9,119 nucleotides of DNA from NCBI GenBank assembly GCA_016787375.1, contig JAEUUM010000436.1, positions 1 through 9,119 of the forward strand, given 5' to 3'. Below, piece after piece: positions 1 to 6,360 of this stretch. Every line of letters starts with the position of its first letter. Position 1 is the first letter of the stretch. The position numbers were made by a program, and so were the translations under genes. The notes beneath the pieces are model-generated. The model ran no database searches. It was not told the DNA's origin and saw only the letters and a list, made by a program, of their open reading frames with translations. Origin of the DNA: Saprospiraceae bacterium (GTDB lineage Bacteria > Bacteroidota > Bacteroidia > Chitinophagales > Saprospiraceae).

Positions 1-2
1 TT

Positions 3-182
3 TCTTACCGGACCACATTTAATATGTATGCAATAGATGGATATGCTTATCATGAAATTGCTGAAATGTTACAAGTGTCGATTGGCTCCGTAAAATCAAA
101 TCTGGCAAAGGCAAGAAAACAGCTGAAAGAAAAAATTTTACAAGCAGAAGAAAAAGCAAGTATACAAAACAAAATCAATTGA
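3..182 (+). CDS. ECF-family RNA polymerase sigma factor, C-terminal part (5' end outside window)
   Basis: The frame opening at base 3 has no start inside the window and encodes 59 residues before TGA. The segment FNMYAIDGYAYHEIAEMLQV, followed by GSVKSNLAKARKQLKEKI, is the region 4 helix-turn-helix of an ECF sigma factor, which reads the -35 element. The pattern of an EIAEML helix, a short turn and then a recognition helix with KSNLAKARK is typical of Bacteroidota ECF sigma factors. Region 2, which binds core polymerase and the -10 element, lies to the left of the window. The stop is 37 bases before the following gene, which encodes a probable anti-sigma protein, so the two are very likely cotranscribed and functionally paired. 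The ECF subgroup cannot be assigned from this fragment; by context it would be the kind paired with dual-membrane anti-sigma factors. Confidence 0.88.
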   Translation, partial: SYRTTFNMYAIDGYAYHEIAEMLQVSIGSVKSNLAKARKQLKEKILQAEEKASIQNKIN

Positions 183-219
183 GAACAAAAGCAAGAATAA
201 GACTTAATATCTATTTAAG

Positions 220-1713
220 ATGAAAGATAACGAATTTGATAATTTATTCAGACACAAACTGTCCAATCTGCAGGAACCTGAAGCTGATATGGCAGGATGG
301 GAAGCCATAAACGGCAACCTAAGAACAAAGTCTGTTTTACCTGATTGGGTAAAAAGCAAATGGCTCATTGCTGCTTCTGTGCTTTTACTAAGCAATGTTT
401 TCTTTATTTACCAATGGCAAGTATCTAACTCAAATCTTGCAGCATTGAAAAACAAGGCAGAATTACACTCAACTGAAACCAACACTACAACACAAACGAT
501 CAATAATCAAACTAAGTTAACTCCGTCAAGCAATACAACTCAACCTCAAAATAATGAGCTGTCAGATAATAAACAACAGGCAACCAAATTGGCGACCAAC
601 ACCCCATTGCTAAACAAACAACCTCTAAATGACCAAAAAATTACACCTGTAACAGAGACTTTTTCATACCAGAGAAACAATATCCAAAAATCTGCTTCGT
701 TACTTAAACAGCACGAAGCTTCAAATACAAAATTAAATTCAGTCAACAGAAACACTGAATCTCAGGATCGAAATTCAACCGTTGTTAGTGTAAATCAGGC
801 ATCTTTGACCAGCGGCGAGTTTACTCATAACAACAGTGAAAAAGCAATCACGACAACTACTACAGAAAGCAGGACAACAAGATTGGACCAAACAAACGAA
901 AACGAATCTTCGCTTTCTGAAAATGTTATCAATACAGACAATTCGAGCATTTTAACAAACGGTTCAGAGACAACAAACATCAATACTCCACGAACCGACA
1001 ACGAACAACCAAAGCAAGATATAGCTGATGTCAAACCTGCTGAAAAGCAAGTTGCAGAGATACAGGATTTTGATACGCAGGCTAAAGAGTTGCCAATCCC
1101 TCAATCAAAGAAGAACTATGTAATGCCTAACATCCGATTGGGATTGTGGGGAGGAGGTGTACATGCTTACGTGCCAAGAGCTAATAACAACATGGAGTTA
1201 AATTATGGATTTTTTACTGAAGTTGGTATCTGGAAAGGCCTATTCTTAGGAGCTCAAATCGGTAGAATAAGTCACATGATAGAATCTGACAAACCCGATT
1301 GCTTCAAAGATTTTCCGCAGCACGACCCAGGACCGGATTTCAAATTCAAATCACTTGAGTCTAAACAAATTGATATTGTGCAATACGGTCTTACATTAAA
1401 ATACGAATTTAAACACATCAATCGATGGAGACCATATTTGTTGGCAGGTATCATTGCTGCCCAAATGGATCCTTTGGATGTCAAATTTAAATTCAAGGGT
1501 AAAAAACCCAACGAAGAGCAAATTTATGAGGCCCGCGTTGCAGAGGGTTCAAACAAAATTCAAGGAATTAATTTTGCGGCGGGTCTAAGTTACCGTATTT
1601 CAAACCGATGGTCAGCTTTCGCCGATGCTAATTATCTTAAAAATATTCAAACAGATACACGGTCAAGTTTTGATAATTCCGGAATCAGGTTTGGTGTATA
1701 TTTTCAACTATAA
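220..1713 (+). CDS. Probable dual-membrane-spanning anti-sigma factor (cytoplasmic N-terminus, TM helix, disordered linker, C-terminal outer-membrane beta-barrel)
   Basis: No N-terminal signal peptide is visible. Residues 1-45 are polar and contain EFDNLFRHKLSNLQEPEADM and GWEAI, a short cytoplasmic segment of the kind that precedes the TM in Bacteroidota anti-sigma-like proteins. A single hydrophobic helix (about 46-64, WLIAASVLLLSNVFFIY) follows. Residues about 68-300 are rich in Thr, Asn, Ser and Gln with almost no hydrophobic runs, so are probably disordered. Residues about 303-497 show alternating strands (NIRLGLWGGGVHAYV, YGFFTEVGIW, PYLLAGIIAA, INFAAGLSYRI) and end in RFGVYFQL, as in small PorT/OmpA-like outer-membrane barrels. 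This order matches the Dma dual-membrane anti-sigma factors of Bacteroides, in which the barrel senses the outer membrane and the N-terminus holds the sigma factor. The position 37 bases after an ECF sigma gene supports that role. The anti-sigma activity is inferred. The leader before the ATG is A/T-rich without a Shine-Dalgarno, normal for the phylum. Confidence 0.82.
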   Translation: MKDNEFDNLFRHKLSNLQEPEADMAGWEAINGNLRTKSVLPDWVKSKWLIAASVLLLSNVFFIYQWQVSNSNLAALKNKAELHSTETNTTTQTINNQTKLTPSSNTTQPQNNELSDNKQQATKLATNTPLLNKQPLNDQKITPVTETFSYQRNNIQKSASLLKQHEASNTKLNSVNRNTESQDRNSTVVSVNQASLTSGEFTHNNSEKAITTTTTESRTTRLDQTNENESSLSENVINTDNSSILTNGSETTNINTPRTDNEQPKQDIADVKPAEKQVAEIQDFDTQAKELPIPQSKKNYVMPNIRLGLWGGGVHAYVPRANNNMELNYGFFTEVGIWKGLFLGAQIGRISHMIESDKPDCFKDFPQHDPGPDFKFKSLESKQIDIVQYGLTLKYEFKHINRWRPYLLAGIIAAQMDPLDVKFKFKGKKPNEEQIYEARVAEGSNKIQGINFAAGLSYRISNRWSAFADANYLKNIQTDTRSSFDNSGIRFGVYFQL

Positions 1714-1813
1714 ACTACAAACTATAGAGCCAGTCTTTTACACATTCGTGCATATAATTCACAATTAGATTCGAAAACAACTTTATGAAATCGTCTTGGC
1801 GATAACGGAATTT

Positions 1814-1823
1814 GTATGCATAC
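1814..1823. promoter_or_regulatory. Perfect 10-bp palindrome upstream of the PepSY lipoprotein gene
   Basis: GTATGCATAC is a perfect palindrome 35 bases before the lipoprotein start. The 145-base gap has no convincing TAnnTTTG -7 box (nearest weak match TACGTGTT at 1821-1828) and no clear terminator after the preceding gene. The lipoprotein may therefore be read from the sigma/anti-sigma operon or from a promoter of another sigma class, possibly the neighbouring ECF factor. A role for the palindrome as an operator is only a guess. Confidence 0.2.
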
Positions 1824-1858
1824 GTGTTAAATATTTTTAAACAATTAAATTATTCAAA

Positions 1859-2545
1859 ATGAAAAAAATTCTTGTGTTTGGCTTTTTTATTAGCCTTCTG
1901 ACTATGTACTCTTGTCAAAAAGATCAATTAGAAGAGTATACTTTGATTGAAGACTCTCTTACCAATGCTGCTACTGACGGATCAGCTACCGAAATTTCGT
2001 CTTATGCAATCATTTCAGAACGTGGAGGTCCTGATAGCTTGGGCCAAGACAGCACTGCATGCCACTGCCACGACTTGACTCCACTTTCAGTTGACAGCCT
2101 ACCTCAATCTGTTAAAGATTACATCGCAACAAACTATGTTGGCGCAACAATTGGCAAAGCAGGTGTAGCTACTGACGGTCGATTTTTTGTAATGCTAAAA
2201 ACAGCTACAAAACCGATAGTTGTTGTTTTTGCAGCTGATGGAACCTTCCTGAAAGTTTGCGAAAAACATAATGGTAAAGGTCATGATGGCGACGGTGGAC
2301 CAGGAAAAGGTCATGGTAATCATGGTGGAGGCCCAAATCTTACAGCAGTTGATGTAACATTACTCCCAACAGTTATTACCGATTATATTTCTTCAACGTA
2401 TACCGGTGCAGAAATTAAAAAAGCAGGTACCGATGCCGATGGTGTATATTTTATCATGGTAGTCTTTAACGGTAAACCATTACTTCTTGTGTTCAACGCT
2501 GATGGTACTTTCAACAAAGAAATCAAGAAGAAAGGAAAAAAATAA
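1859..2545 (+). CDS. Lipoprotein with two PepSY-like (DUF2874-type) domains and a His/Gly-rich linker
   Basis: Residues 1-18 form a signal peptide (KK, then a hydrophobic core, then MYSC), with Cys19 as the likely lipidated residue; the relaxed lipobox is common in Bacteroidota. QKDQLEE follows the Cys, an acidic start that could help surface export. Two homologous units follow, about residues 73-134 and 161-222. Both read LP..V.DYI...Y.GA.I.KAG...DG..F.M, then a strand run ending in VF.ADGTF.K, the pattern of the PepSY-like family (PF11396). The units are joined by residues 137-159, made mostly of Gly, His, Lys and Asp. Cys68-His69-Cys70-His71 lies just before the first unit. These His and Cys clusters could bind metal, but this is inference. 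It is probably in the periplasm or at the outer membrane. The reaction or partner is unknown. Position after the sigma/anti-sigma pair suggests that it belongs to their regulon. Confidence 0.82.
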   Translation: MKKILVFGFFISLLTMYSCQKDQLEEYTLIEDSLTNAATDGSATEISSYAIISERGGPDSLGQDSTACHCHDLTPLSVDSLPQSVKDYIATNYVGATIGKAGVATDGRFFVMLKTATKPIVVVFAADGTFLKVCEKHNGKGHDGDGGPGKGHGNHGGGPNLTAVDVTLLPTVITDYISSTYTGAEIKKAGTDADGVYFIMVVFNGKPLLLVFNADGTFNKEIKKKGKK

Positions 2546-2567
2546 AGTTAGTTTTCATTTAATTGTG

Positions 2568-2597
2568 GGGATAGTTGTTTACAGCTATCCCTTTTTT
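2568..2597 (+). terminator. Intrinsic terminator after the PepSY lipoprotein gene
   Basis: A 10-bp stem, GGGATAGTTG with CAGCTATCCC (one G-T wobble), closes a 4-base loop and is followed directly by six T. It starts 23 bases after the lipoprotein stop and ends the left-hand operon. Confidence 0.88.
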
Positions 2598-2626
2598 ATT
2601 CTTAAAAATTTAATTCTAATTTATTA

Positions 2627-2654
2627 TTGTAACATAATTTTTTTAGTAAATTTG
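2627..2654 (+). promoter_or_regulatory. Bacteroidota-type promoter for the small Gly-rich protein
   Basis: TAAATTTG at 2647-2654 fits the -7 consensus TAnnTTTG exactly. TTG at 2627-2629 lies 17 bases upstream as the -33 element. Transcription would start near 2661, giving a leader of about 20 bases before the ATG at 2681. The promoter sits directly after the preceding terminator, so the next gene is an independent transcription unit. Confidence 0.6.
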
Positions 2655-2680
2655 ATCTAACTAACCAAAATAAAAATATT

Positions 2681-2962
2681 ATGGATGCAGGATTAATCAT
2701 TCAATTGCTCAGTGGCGCAGCCGGTGGAAATCTGGCGGCTAGAATTTTACCTAAATTCTCGCTTGGAACACTCGGAAACTCCCTTCTCGGAATACTCGGT
2801 GGCGGTATTGGAGGTCAACTTCTTGGCATGATGGGAATAGAAACACCTGCAGGTGGTGCTGACCTCACGAGTATCATAAGCAGTGTTCTTTCAGGTGGTG
2901 TTGGTGGAGGTGTTTTGCTTTCTATCATTGGTATCATCAAAGGTGCATTGGGAGGCAAATAA
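2681..2962 (+). CDS. Small glycine-rich hydrophobic membrane protein, function unknown
   Basis: The product has 93 residues, about a quarter of them Gly, with otherwise mainly Leu, Ile, Ala and Ser. It begins MDAGLIIQLLSGAAGGNLAA, continues with LPKFSLGTLGNSLLGILGGG and IGGQLLGMMG, and has a second hydrophobic half (residues 62-93, SIISSVLSGGVGGG to IIKGALGGK). I know this pattern (MD, II.QL.SGA.GGN.A, then LG..GN...G..GGG.GGQ.L) from a widespread group of uncharacterised small bacterial proteins. It probably sits in or on the membrane through Gly-zipper helices. There is no cleavable signal peptide and no catalytic motif. The gene is monocistronic, with its own promoter and terminator, which supports it being real. 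Toxin-like or stress-related roles can be imagined for such Gly-zipper proteins, but nothing here shows one. Confidence 0.8.
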   Translation: MDAGLIIQLLSGAAGGNLAARILPKFSLGTLGNSLLGILGGGIGGQLLGMMGIETPAGGADLTSIISSVLSGGVGGGVLLSIIGIIKGALGGK

Positions 2963-2966
2963 CAAC

Positions 2967-2999
2967 AAAAAGCGCGATGTTACCCATTGCGCTTTTTTT
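2967..2999 (+). terminator. Intrinsic terminator after the small Gly-rich gene
   Basis: AAAAAGCGCGATG pairs with CATTGCGCTTTTT (13 bp including one G-T wobble) around a 5-base loop, and the 3' arm runs into seven T. The arm begins 5 bases after the stop codon. Confidence 0.88.
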
Positions 3000-3093
3000 C
3001 TTTCCTAAATATAAGTATCGTCGTCTTTAAATGAGAAATATTCATTTGTTTTTCAAATTCCGGCAAATACGATATTCAGACTTTACTTAAATC

Positions 3094-3132
3094 AAAAAGC
3101 CGATAACCAAAATCAATTGAATATCGGCTTTT
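3094..3132 (-). terminator. Terminator for the leftward OmpA-fusion/DUF2853 unit
   Basis: An 11-bp perfect inverted repeat (AAAAGCCGATA at 3095-3105, TATCGGCTTTT at 3122-3132) encloses a 16-base loop. Read leftward it ends in five T, 16 bases after the DUF2853 stop. The opposite strand has four T after the stem, so it may also block read-through from the left. Confidence 0.75.
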
Positions 3133-3147
3133 ACTTTCACTTAAAAT

Positions 3148-3486
3148 CTATTTAAACATAGACTCTTTACCAAAATGTTTTGCAAGAATAGCATAAAATA
3201 CCGCTCTGTGCTTATTTCGATTTGAACTACCCATCGCATCAATAGCACTCTGAATTGCTTTATCTAATTCAGGACCATCCGTAAGTCCAAGTTTACCAAC
3301 TAAGAAATTCTTCTTTACCCTTGCCAACTCTTCCGGGTCAGAACCTGAAACCAATGAAGCGTCTGCAAGGTAAATTGAAGGGCCTAATCCTTTTGCCACC
3401 CCTGTAAGTAGTTCATCTGAAATATGTAATTTTAAGTCAGCCACTGCTTCCTTGTAAATTGCCATTTTTTCATCAAATTGACTCAT
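3148..3486 (-). CDS. DUF2853 family protein
   Basis: The 112-residue product carries the family's conserved blocks: GLGPSIYLADASLV (33-46), DPEELARVKKNFLVGKLGL (50-68) and NRNKHRAVFYAILAKHFGK (89-107). The length matches the family, which consists of small, soluble, helical proteins. There is no signal peptide or TM segment, so it is cytoplasmic. The function of DUF2853 is not known, and the sequence shows no catalytic motif. The gene starts 33 bases after the stop of the OmpA-fusion gene and is followed by a terminator, so it is the second gene of a two-gene unit. This raises the possibility that it works with the cytoplasmic DUF1508 part of the upstream product. The family call is strong; any functional link is inference. 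Confidence 0.9.
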   Translation of the reverse strand: MSQFDEKMAIYKEAVADLKLHISDELLTGVAKGLGPSIYLADASLVSGSDPEELARVKKNFLVGKLGLTDGPELDKAIQSAIDAMGSSNRNKHRAVFYAILAKHFGKESMFK

Positions 3487-3519
3487 AATATTGTGTTTTT
3501 AAAGTTAAAAATTAAATTA

Positions 3520-5433
3520 TTAGTTTGCTTTTAATTGAGATGGAACATTTGGTGGTATTGAATTACAGATCTCTTTACCTGATTTATCTCTTATATACAG
3601 CTCCACTCTCCTATTATATCTTCTGCCAGAATCATCTTCAGTATTGGCTGCAACCGGATTTGCCTTGCTACTCGCTTCGGTTGCCACTCTTGCTGCATTG
3701 ACTCCTTGTTTTACCAGATAGTTCTTAGCACTCAGTGCCCTCTTTTCAGATAGTTTTTGATTGTATTCATCCGAACCCTTTGCGTCTGTATGTGCCTTTA
3801 GAAAACCATTGTAATCAGGGTTAGATTTTAAAATTTTAGCCATATTATCCAATTCTGATTTTGCACCGGAATTTAAGTCAAACTGATCAAAATCAAATAA
3901 TATCCAGTTCAAATCACAGCTTGGAGCAGATGTCGCTTCTGAAGATGCAACTGCTTTTTCAGCCTCCGCTGTCATTGTTTTAACCGTATCGGTAGCTACT
4001 GCCGTATTTTCCTGAACTGCAGTCTCGGAAGTATCAGATGCTTCGGACGTCGTATCATTACATGATCTCCAAAGCAAGAATAACGCAGCCAGCAATAACA
4101 AAGGCAACAACCACCACCAGTTAAATCCTGACTTTTCAGCAACCACCGGCGTAGCAGCAGCCATTGTAGCCGCTGGAGTTACTACAGCGGCTTGATGAGT
4201 TTCTTTACTTGCTGTAACTGAGGCTACTGCACCAGTAGCTGCGGCAACTGAGGCAAATGCGGCAGTCGATAATCCAGCTATAGGGGCTAGAAGTGCCCAT
4301 AATGCAGCCTCTGAGTCTTTTGGACAAGATCTGCCAATCTCTTGATGATTGCCTGCCTTTAAAACCAAAAAATATGCACCGTGCTTTTCTTCAACCTTAA
4401 ATCGGTCTTTGTTTTCCCGATTTTTCCTGACTGACTCCATTCCATTATCCCTGGCAGTGGTTGTTGGATAACCCTCACTTCGAAGGATAATCTCCCCATT
4501 TTTATTTATCCATGCAAAGTAATGGAGGTTTGTTGACTCATGCTGAAAACAAATAAAATCATCATATTTAGCTGAAACCGACTTGATATTTGCTTCATAA
4601 TTACGACAAAGCATATAATCATCTTCAATATTTCCGTTACTTTTATCGTCACTAAGCTTTGGTTCGATCAATGCCCATAATGCAGCTTCTGAATCTTTTG
4701 GACACGATCTTCCAATCTCTTGATGGTTGCCTGCTTTTAAGACGAGAAAATAAGCTCCGTGACTTTCTACTACTTTGAATCTTTCCTTTATTTCTCGATT
4801 CTTTACTACTGAATCCATTCCGTTATCTCTTGCTGATGGTGTCGGATACCCTTCACTTCGAAGCACAATCTCTTTTTTCGAGTTTACCCAGGCAAAGTAA
4901 TATTTTTCCGTATTCTCATGTTTAAAGCTTATGAAATCAGGATATTTAGTTGATATGGAATCTATTTTTTCCTCATATTCCCTACAAATCATGTAATCAT
5001 CTGCTACTTTATCTGAAATTCTGTCGACATTGGTCGATTCATTCGCAGAAGCTATTTTTAATGCTTCAACGGCTTTTGCTCTTTCTGAGGGTAAAAATGC
5101 CCTTGCTTCTTCTTCAGAATTTACCGGACACGACCGACCTATTTCTTGATTGTTTCCGGCTTTAAGACATAAAATCCATTTGCCATCAGGCAGCATTTTT
5201 GTTTGGTAATTATCATCGCTGACCATATTTTTTAGCACTGAGGCTATACCGGTTTCCCGACCTGATTCAGAGCTATAACCTTCACTTCTGAGAATTACTT
5301 TCCCATTTTCATTCAGTGAAAAATAATATTTATTTTGTTCGAAGAATCGATGAATGCCTTGTTCATCTGTTGTCGCACTCAAATAATGTTCGCAGGAGAG
5401 ATAATCGTCATCTCTGTGAATTTGGTCGCTCAT
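3520..5433 (-). CDS. Triple DUF1508 (YegP-like) - transmembrane - OmpA-family peptidoglycan-binding fusion protein
   Basis: The 637-residue protein lacks a signal peptide. It has three YegP/DUF1508-like units, about residues 9-112, 145-255 and 271-381. Each contains ILRSEGY or VLRSEGY, then R(E/D)(T/N)G(I/M).SV.KN, then LKAGN.QEIGRSCP. An Ala-rich stretch (about 386-432) leads to one TM helix (about 438-455, FNWWWLLPLLLLAALFLLW) and a Thr/Ala/Glu linker. The C-terminal OmpA domain (about 506-612) contains ILFDFDQFDL, HTDAKGSDEYNQKLSEKRA and GRRYNRRVELYI. Asp550 and Arg565 are 15 residues apart, matching E. coli OmpA Asp271 and Arg286, which hold the peptide of peptidoglycan. The likely topology is DUF1508 units in the cytoplasm and OmpA domain on peptidoglycan, so it is an inner-membrane protein tied to the wall. 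Cys506 and Cys622 flank the OmpA domain and might form a disulfide. The function of DUF1508 is unknown. The gene heads an operon with DUF2853. Confidence 0.88.
   Translation of the reverse strand: MSDQIHRDDDYLSCEHYLSATTDEQGIHRFFEQNKYYFSLNENGKVILRSEGYSSESGRETGIASVLKNMVSDDNYQTKMLPDGKWILCLKAGNNQEIGRSCPVNSEEEARAFLPSERAKAVEALKIASANESTNVDRISDKVADDYMICREYEEKIDSISTKYPDFISFKHENTEKYYFAWVNSKKEIVLRSEGYPTPSARDNGMDSVVKNREIKERFKVVESHGAYFLVLKAGNHQEIGRSCPKDSEAALWALIEPKLSDDKSNGNIEDDYMLCRNYEANIKSVSAKYDDFICFQHESTNLHYFAWINKNGEIILRSEGYPTTTARDNGMESVRKNRENKDRFKVEEKHGAYFLVLKAGNHQEIGRSCPKDSEAALWALLAPIAGLSTAAFASVAAATGAVASVTASKETHQAAVVTPAATMAAATPVVAEKSGFNWWWLLPLLLLAALFLLWRSCNDTTSEASDTSETAVQENTAVATDTVKTMTAEAEKAVASSEATSAPSCDLNWILFDFDQFDLNSGAKSELDNMAKILKSNPDYNGFLKAHTDAKGSDEYNQKLSEKRALSAKNYLVKQGVNAARVATEASSKANPVAANTEDDSGRRYNRRVELYIRDKSGKEICNSIPPNVPSQLKAN
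4291..4623 (-). repeat. DUF1508 unit 3 of the fusion gene (copy of unit 2)
   Basis: These 333 bases encode residues 271-381 and are the same length as unit 2, with a register shift of exactly 378 bases. The two are close in protein sequence (GRSCPKDSEAALWAL and AGNHQEIGRSCP are identical) and also in DNA, pointing to a later duplication than the one that gave unit 1. Confidence 0.8.
4669..5001 (-). repeat. DUF1508 unit 2 of the fusion gene
   Basis: The bases encode residues 145-255, from DDYMIC to ALWAL. Unit 2 aligns with unit 3 without gaps over 111 residues. It differs more from unit 1 (bases 5098-5406), whose end reads NSEEEARAFL in place of DSEAALWAL. Confidence 0.8.
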
Positions 5434-5475
5434 AGTTGTTGGTTTTTCAGGTTTTTAAAGACTTCATCCTTATTG

Positions 5476-5509
5476 CAAATATAATCTAATGATCGAATTT
5501 TTATTAGAT
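5476..5509 (-). promoter_or_regulatory. Candidate promoter of the OmpA-fusion operon with an overlapping inverted repeat
   Basis: Read leftward, TATATTTG (5483-5476) fits the -7 consensus TAnnTTTG and lies 42 bases before the ATG. No TTG is found at the expected -33 distance. That spacer instead holds a 7-bp inverted repeat with a 12-base gap (ATCTAAT at 5484-5490, ATTAGAT at 5503-5509). The rest of 5434-5620 is A/T-rich with no gene seen. Confidence 0.4.
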
Positions 5510-5620
5510 ATTTCTTTAATATTTATGACGAAACAACAAATTAAAGTAACACAAATATTTTTTTAACATTCAATTCATCTTAATATAATTTCACTCTACC
5601 CATTTACCAATAATTATGGC

Positions 5621-5656
5621 AAAAAAAAAGTGCCACCTGAATTTCAGATGGCACTT
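5621..5656 (-). terminator. Intrinsic terminator after the superoxide dismutase gene
   Basis: AAGTGCCA (5628-5635) pairs with TGGCACTT (5649-5656). After one mismatch, CTGA pairs with TCAG around a 3-base loop. Read leftward, the stem is followed by a run of nine T (A9 at 5621-5629, overlapping the stem base). It begins 24 bases after the sod stop. Confidence 0.9.
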
Positions 5657-5680
5657 GAAATACTTCGTATTTGAACCTAA

Positions 5681-6313
5681 TTACAAATTAGATGCACCTT
5701 CATTGGCATTATTGTACCTTGTGGTAACTTCTTGCCAATTAATTACATTAAAGAAAGCTTCTACATAATCAGGCCTGCGATTTTGATAATTAAGATAATA
5801 GGCATGTTCCCAAACATCAAGCCCCAAAATTGGTGTTCCCTCAAAGTTATTCACATCCATTAGAGGATTGTCTTGATTAGGGGTAGAGCAGATAAATAAT
5901 TTGTCATTTTTATCAACACATAACCATGCCCAACCTGAACCAAATACTGTTTTTGCAGCATTGCTAAATGCTTCCTTAAAAGCTGCGAATGAACCAAAAT
6001 CACGATCAATTGCTTTTGAGATGTTCATTCGGTCAGAAGGTTCTCCTCCACCATCAGGAGACATAATCTCCCAAAACAGAGAGTGATTGAAGTGACCACC
6101 TCCGTTATTTCTGACTGCAACGGGTAGTTTTGAAACCATACCCAACAACTCTTTCAAAGATTTACCTTCCCATTCTGTTCCATTAAGAGCAGCATTTAGG
6201 TTGGTTACATAAGCATTGTGGTGTTTAGAGTGATGAATCTCCATCGTTCTCGCATCAATATTTTGCTCAAGTGCATCATACGGATAAGGGAGATCAGGTA
6301 GTGTAAATGCCAT
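5681..6313 (-). CDS. sodA: Superoxide dismutase, Mn-type of the Fe/Mn family
   Basis: The enzyme converts two superoxide ions to oxygen and hydrogen peroxide. The product has 210 residues, normal for the family, and no signal peptide, so it is cytoplasmic. The four metal ligands are visible: His27 ([10 protein letters not shown]), His77 ([11 protein letters not shown]), and Asp166 and His170 (DVWEHAYY). GSGWAWL (125-131) is the usual core motif. The active-site Gln comes from the C-terminal half ([10 protein letters not shown], Gln147), and the N-terminal position used by Fe enzymes is Gly (NNGGGHFNH). Both point to a Mn-type or possibly cambialistic enzyme. The gene is 87 bases after the upstream barrel gene, with no clear terminator between them, and it ends in a strong terminator. 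No consensus promoter was found directly upstream. The symbol follows the Mn-type assignment. Confidence 0.96.
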   Translation of the reverse strand: MAFTLPDLPYPYDALEQNIDARTMEIHHSKHHNAYVTNLNAALNGTEWEGKSLKELLGMVSKLPVAVRNNGGGHFNHSLFWEIMSPDGGGEPSDRMNISKAIDRDFGSFAAFKEAFSNAAKTVFGSGWAWLCVDKNDKLFICSTPNQDNPLMDVNNFEGTPILGLDVWEHAYYLNYQNRRPDYVEAFFNVINWQEVTTRYNNANEGASNL

Positions 6314-6360
6314 AATTTTATTTTTTAGATTTTATAAAACTTCAAACAGTTCATTTCAAT

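Noticed and set aside
546..1034. Two leftward frames of 69 codons within the anti-sigma gene (546-755 and 825-1034)
   Set aside because: They are antisense shadows of the low-complexity linker, with no family pattern, promoter or conserved motif.
2267..2335. His/Gly-coding stretch considered as a DNA tandem repeat
   Set aside because: The bases repeat only loosely (AAAGGTCATG occurs twice with variants); the pattern is better explained by amino-acid bias than by a microsatellite.
4950..5165. Rightward 71-codon frame within the DUF1508-OmpA gene
   Set aside because: It is a shadow of the coding strand, rich in Leu from A/T-rich antisense codons, with no support.
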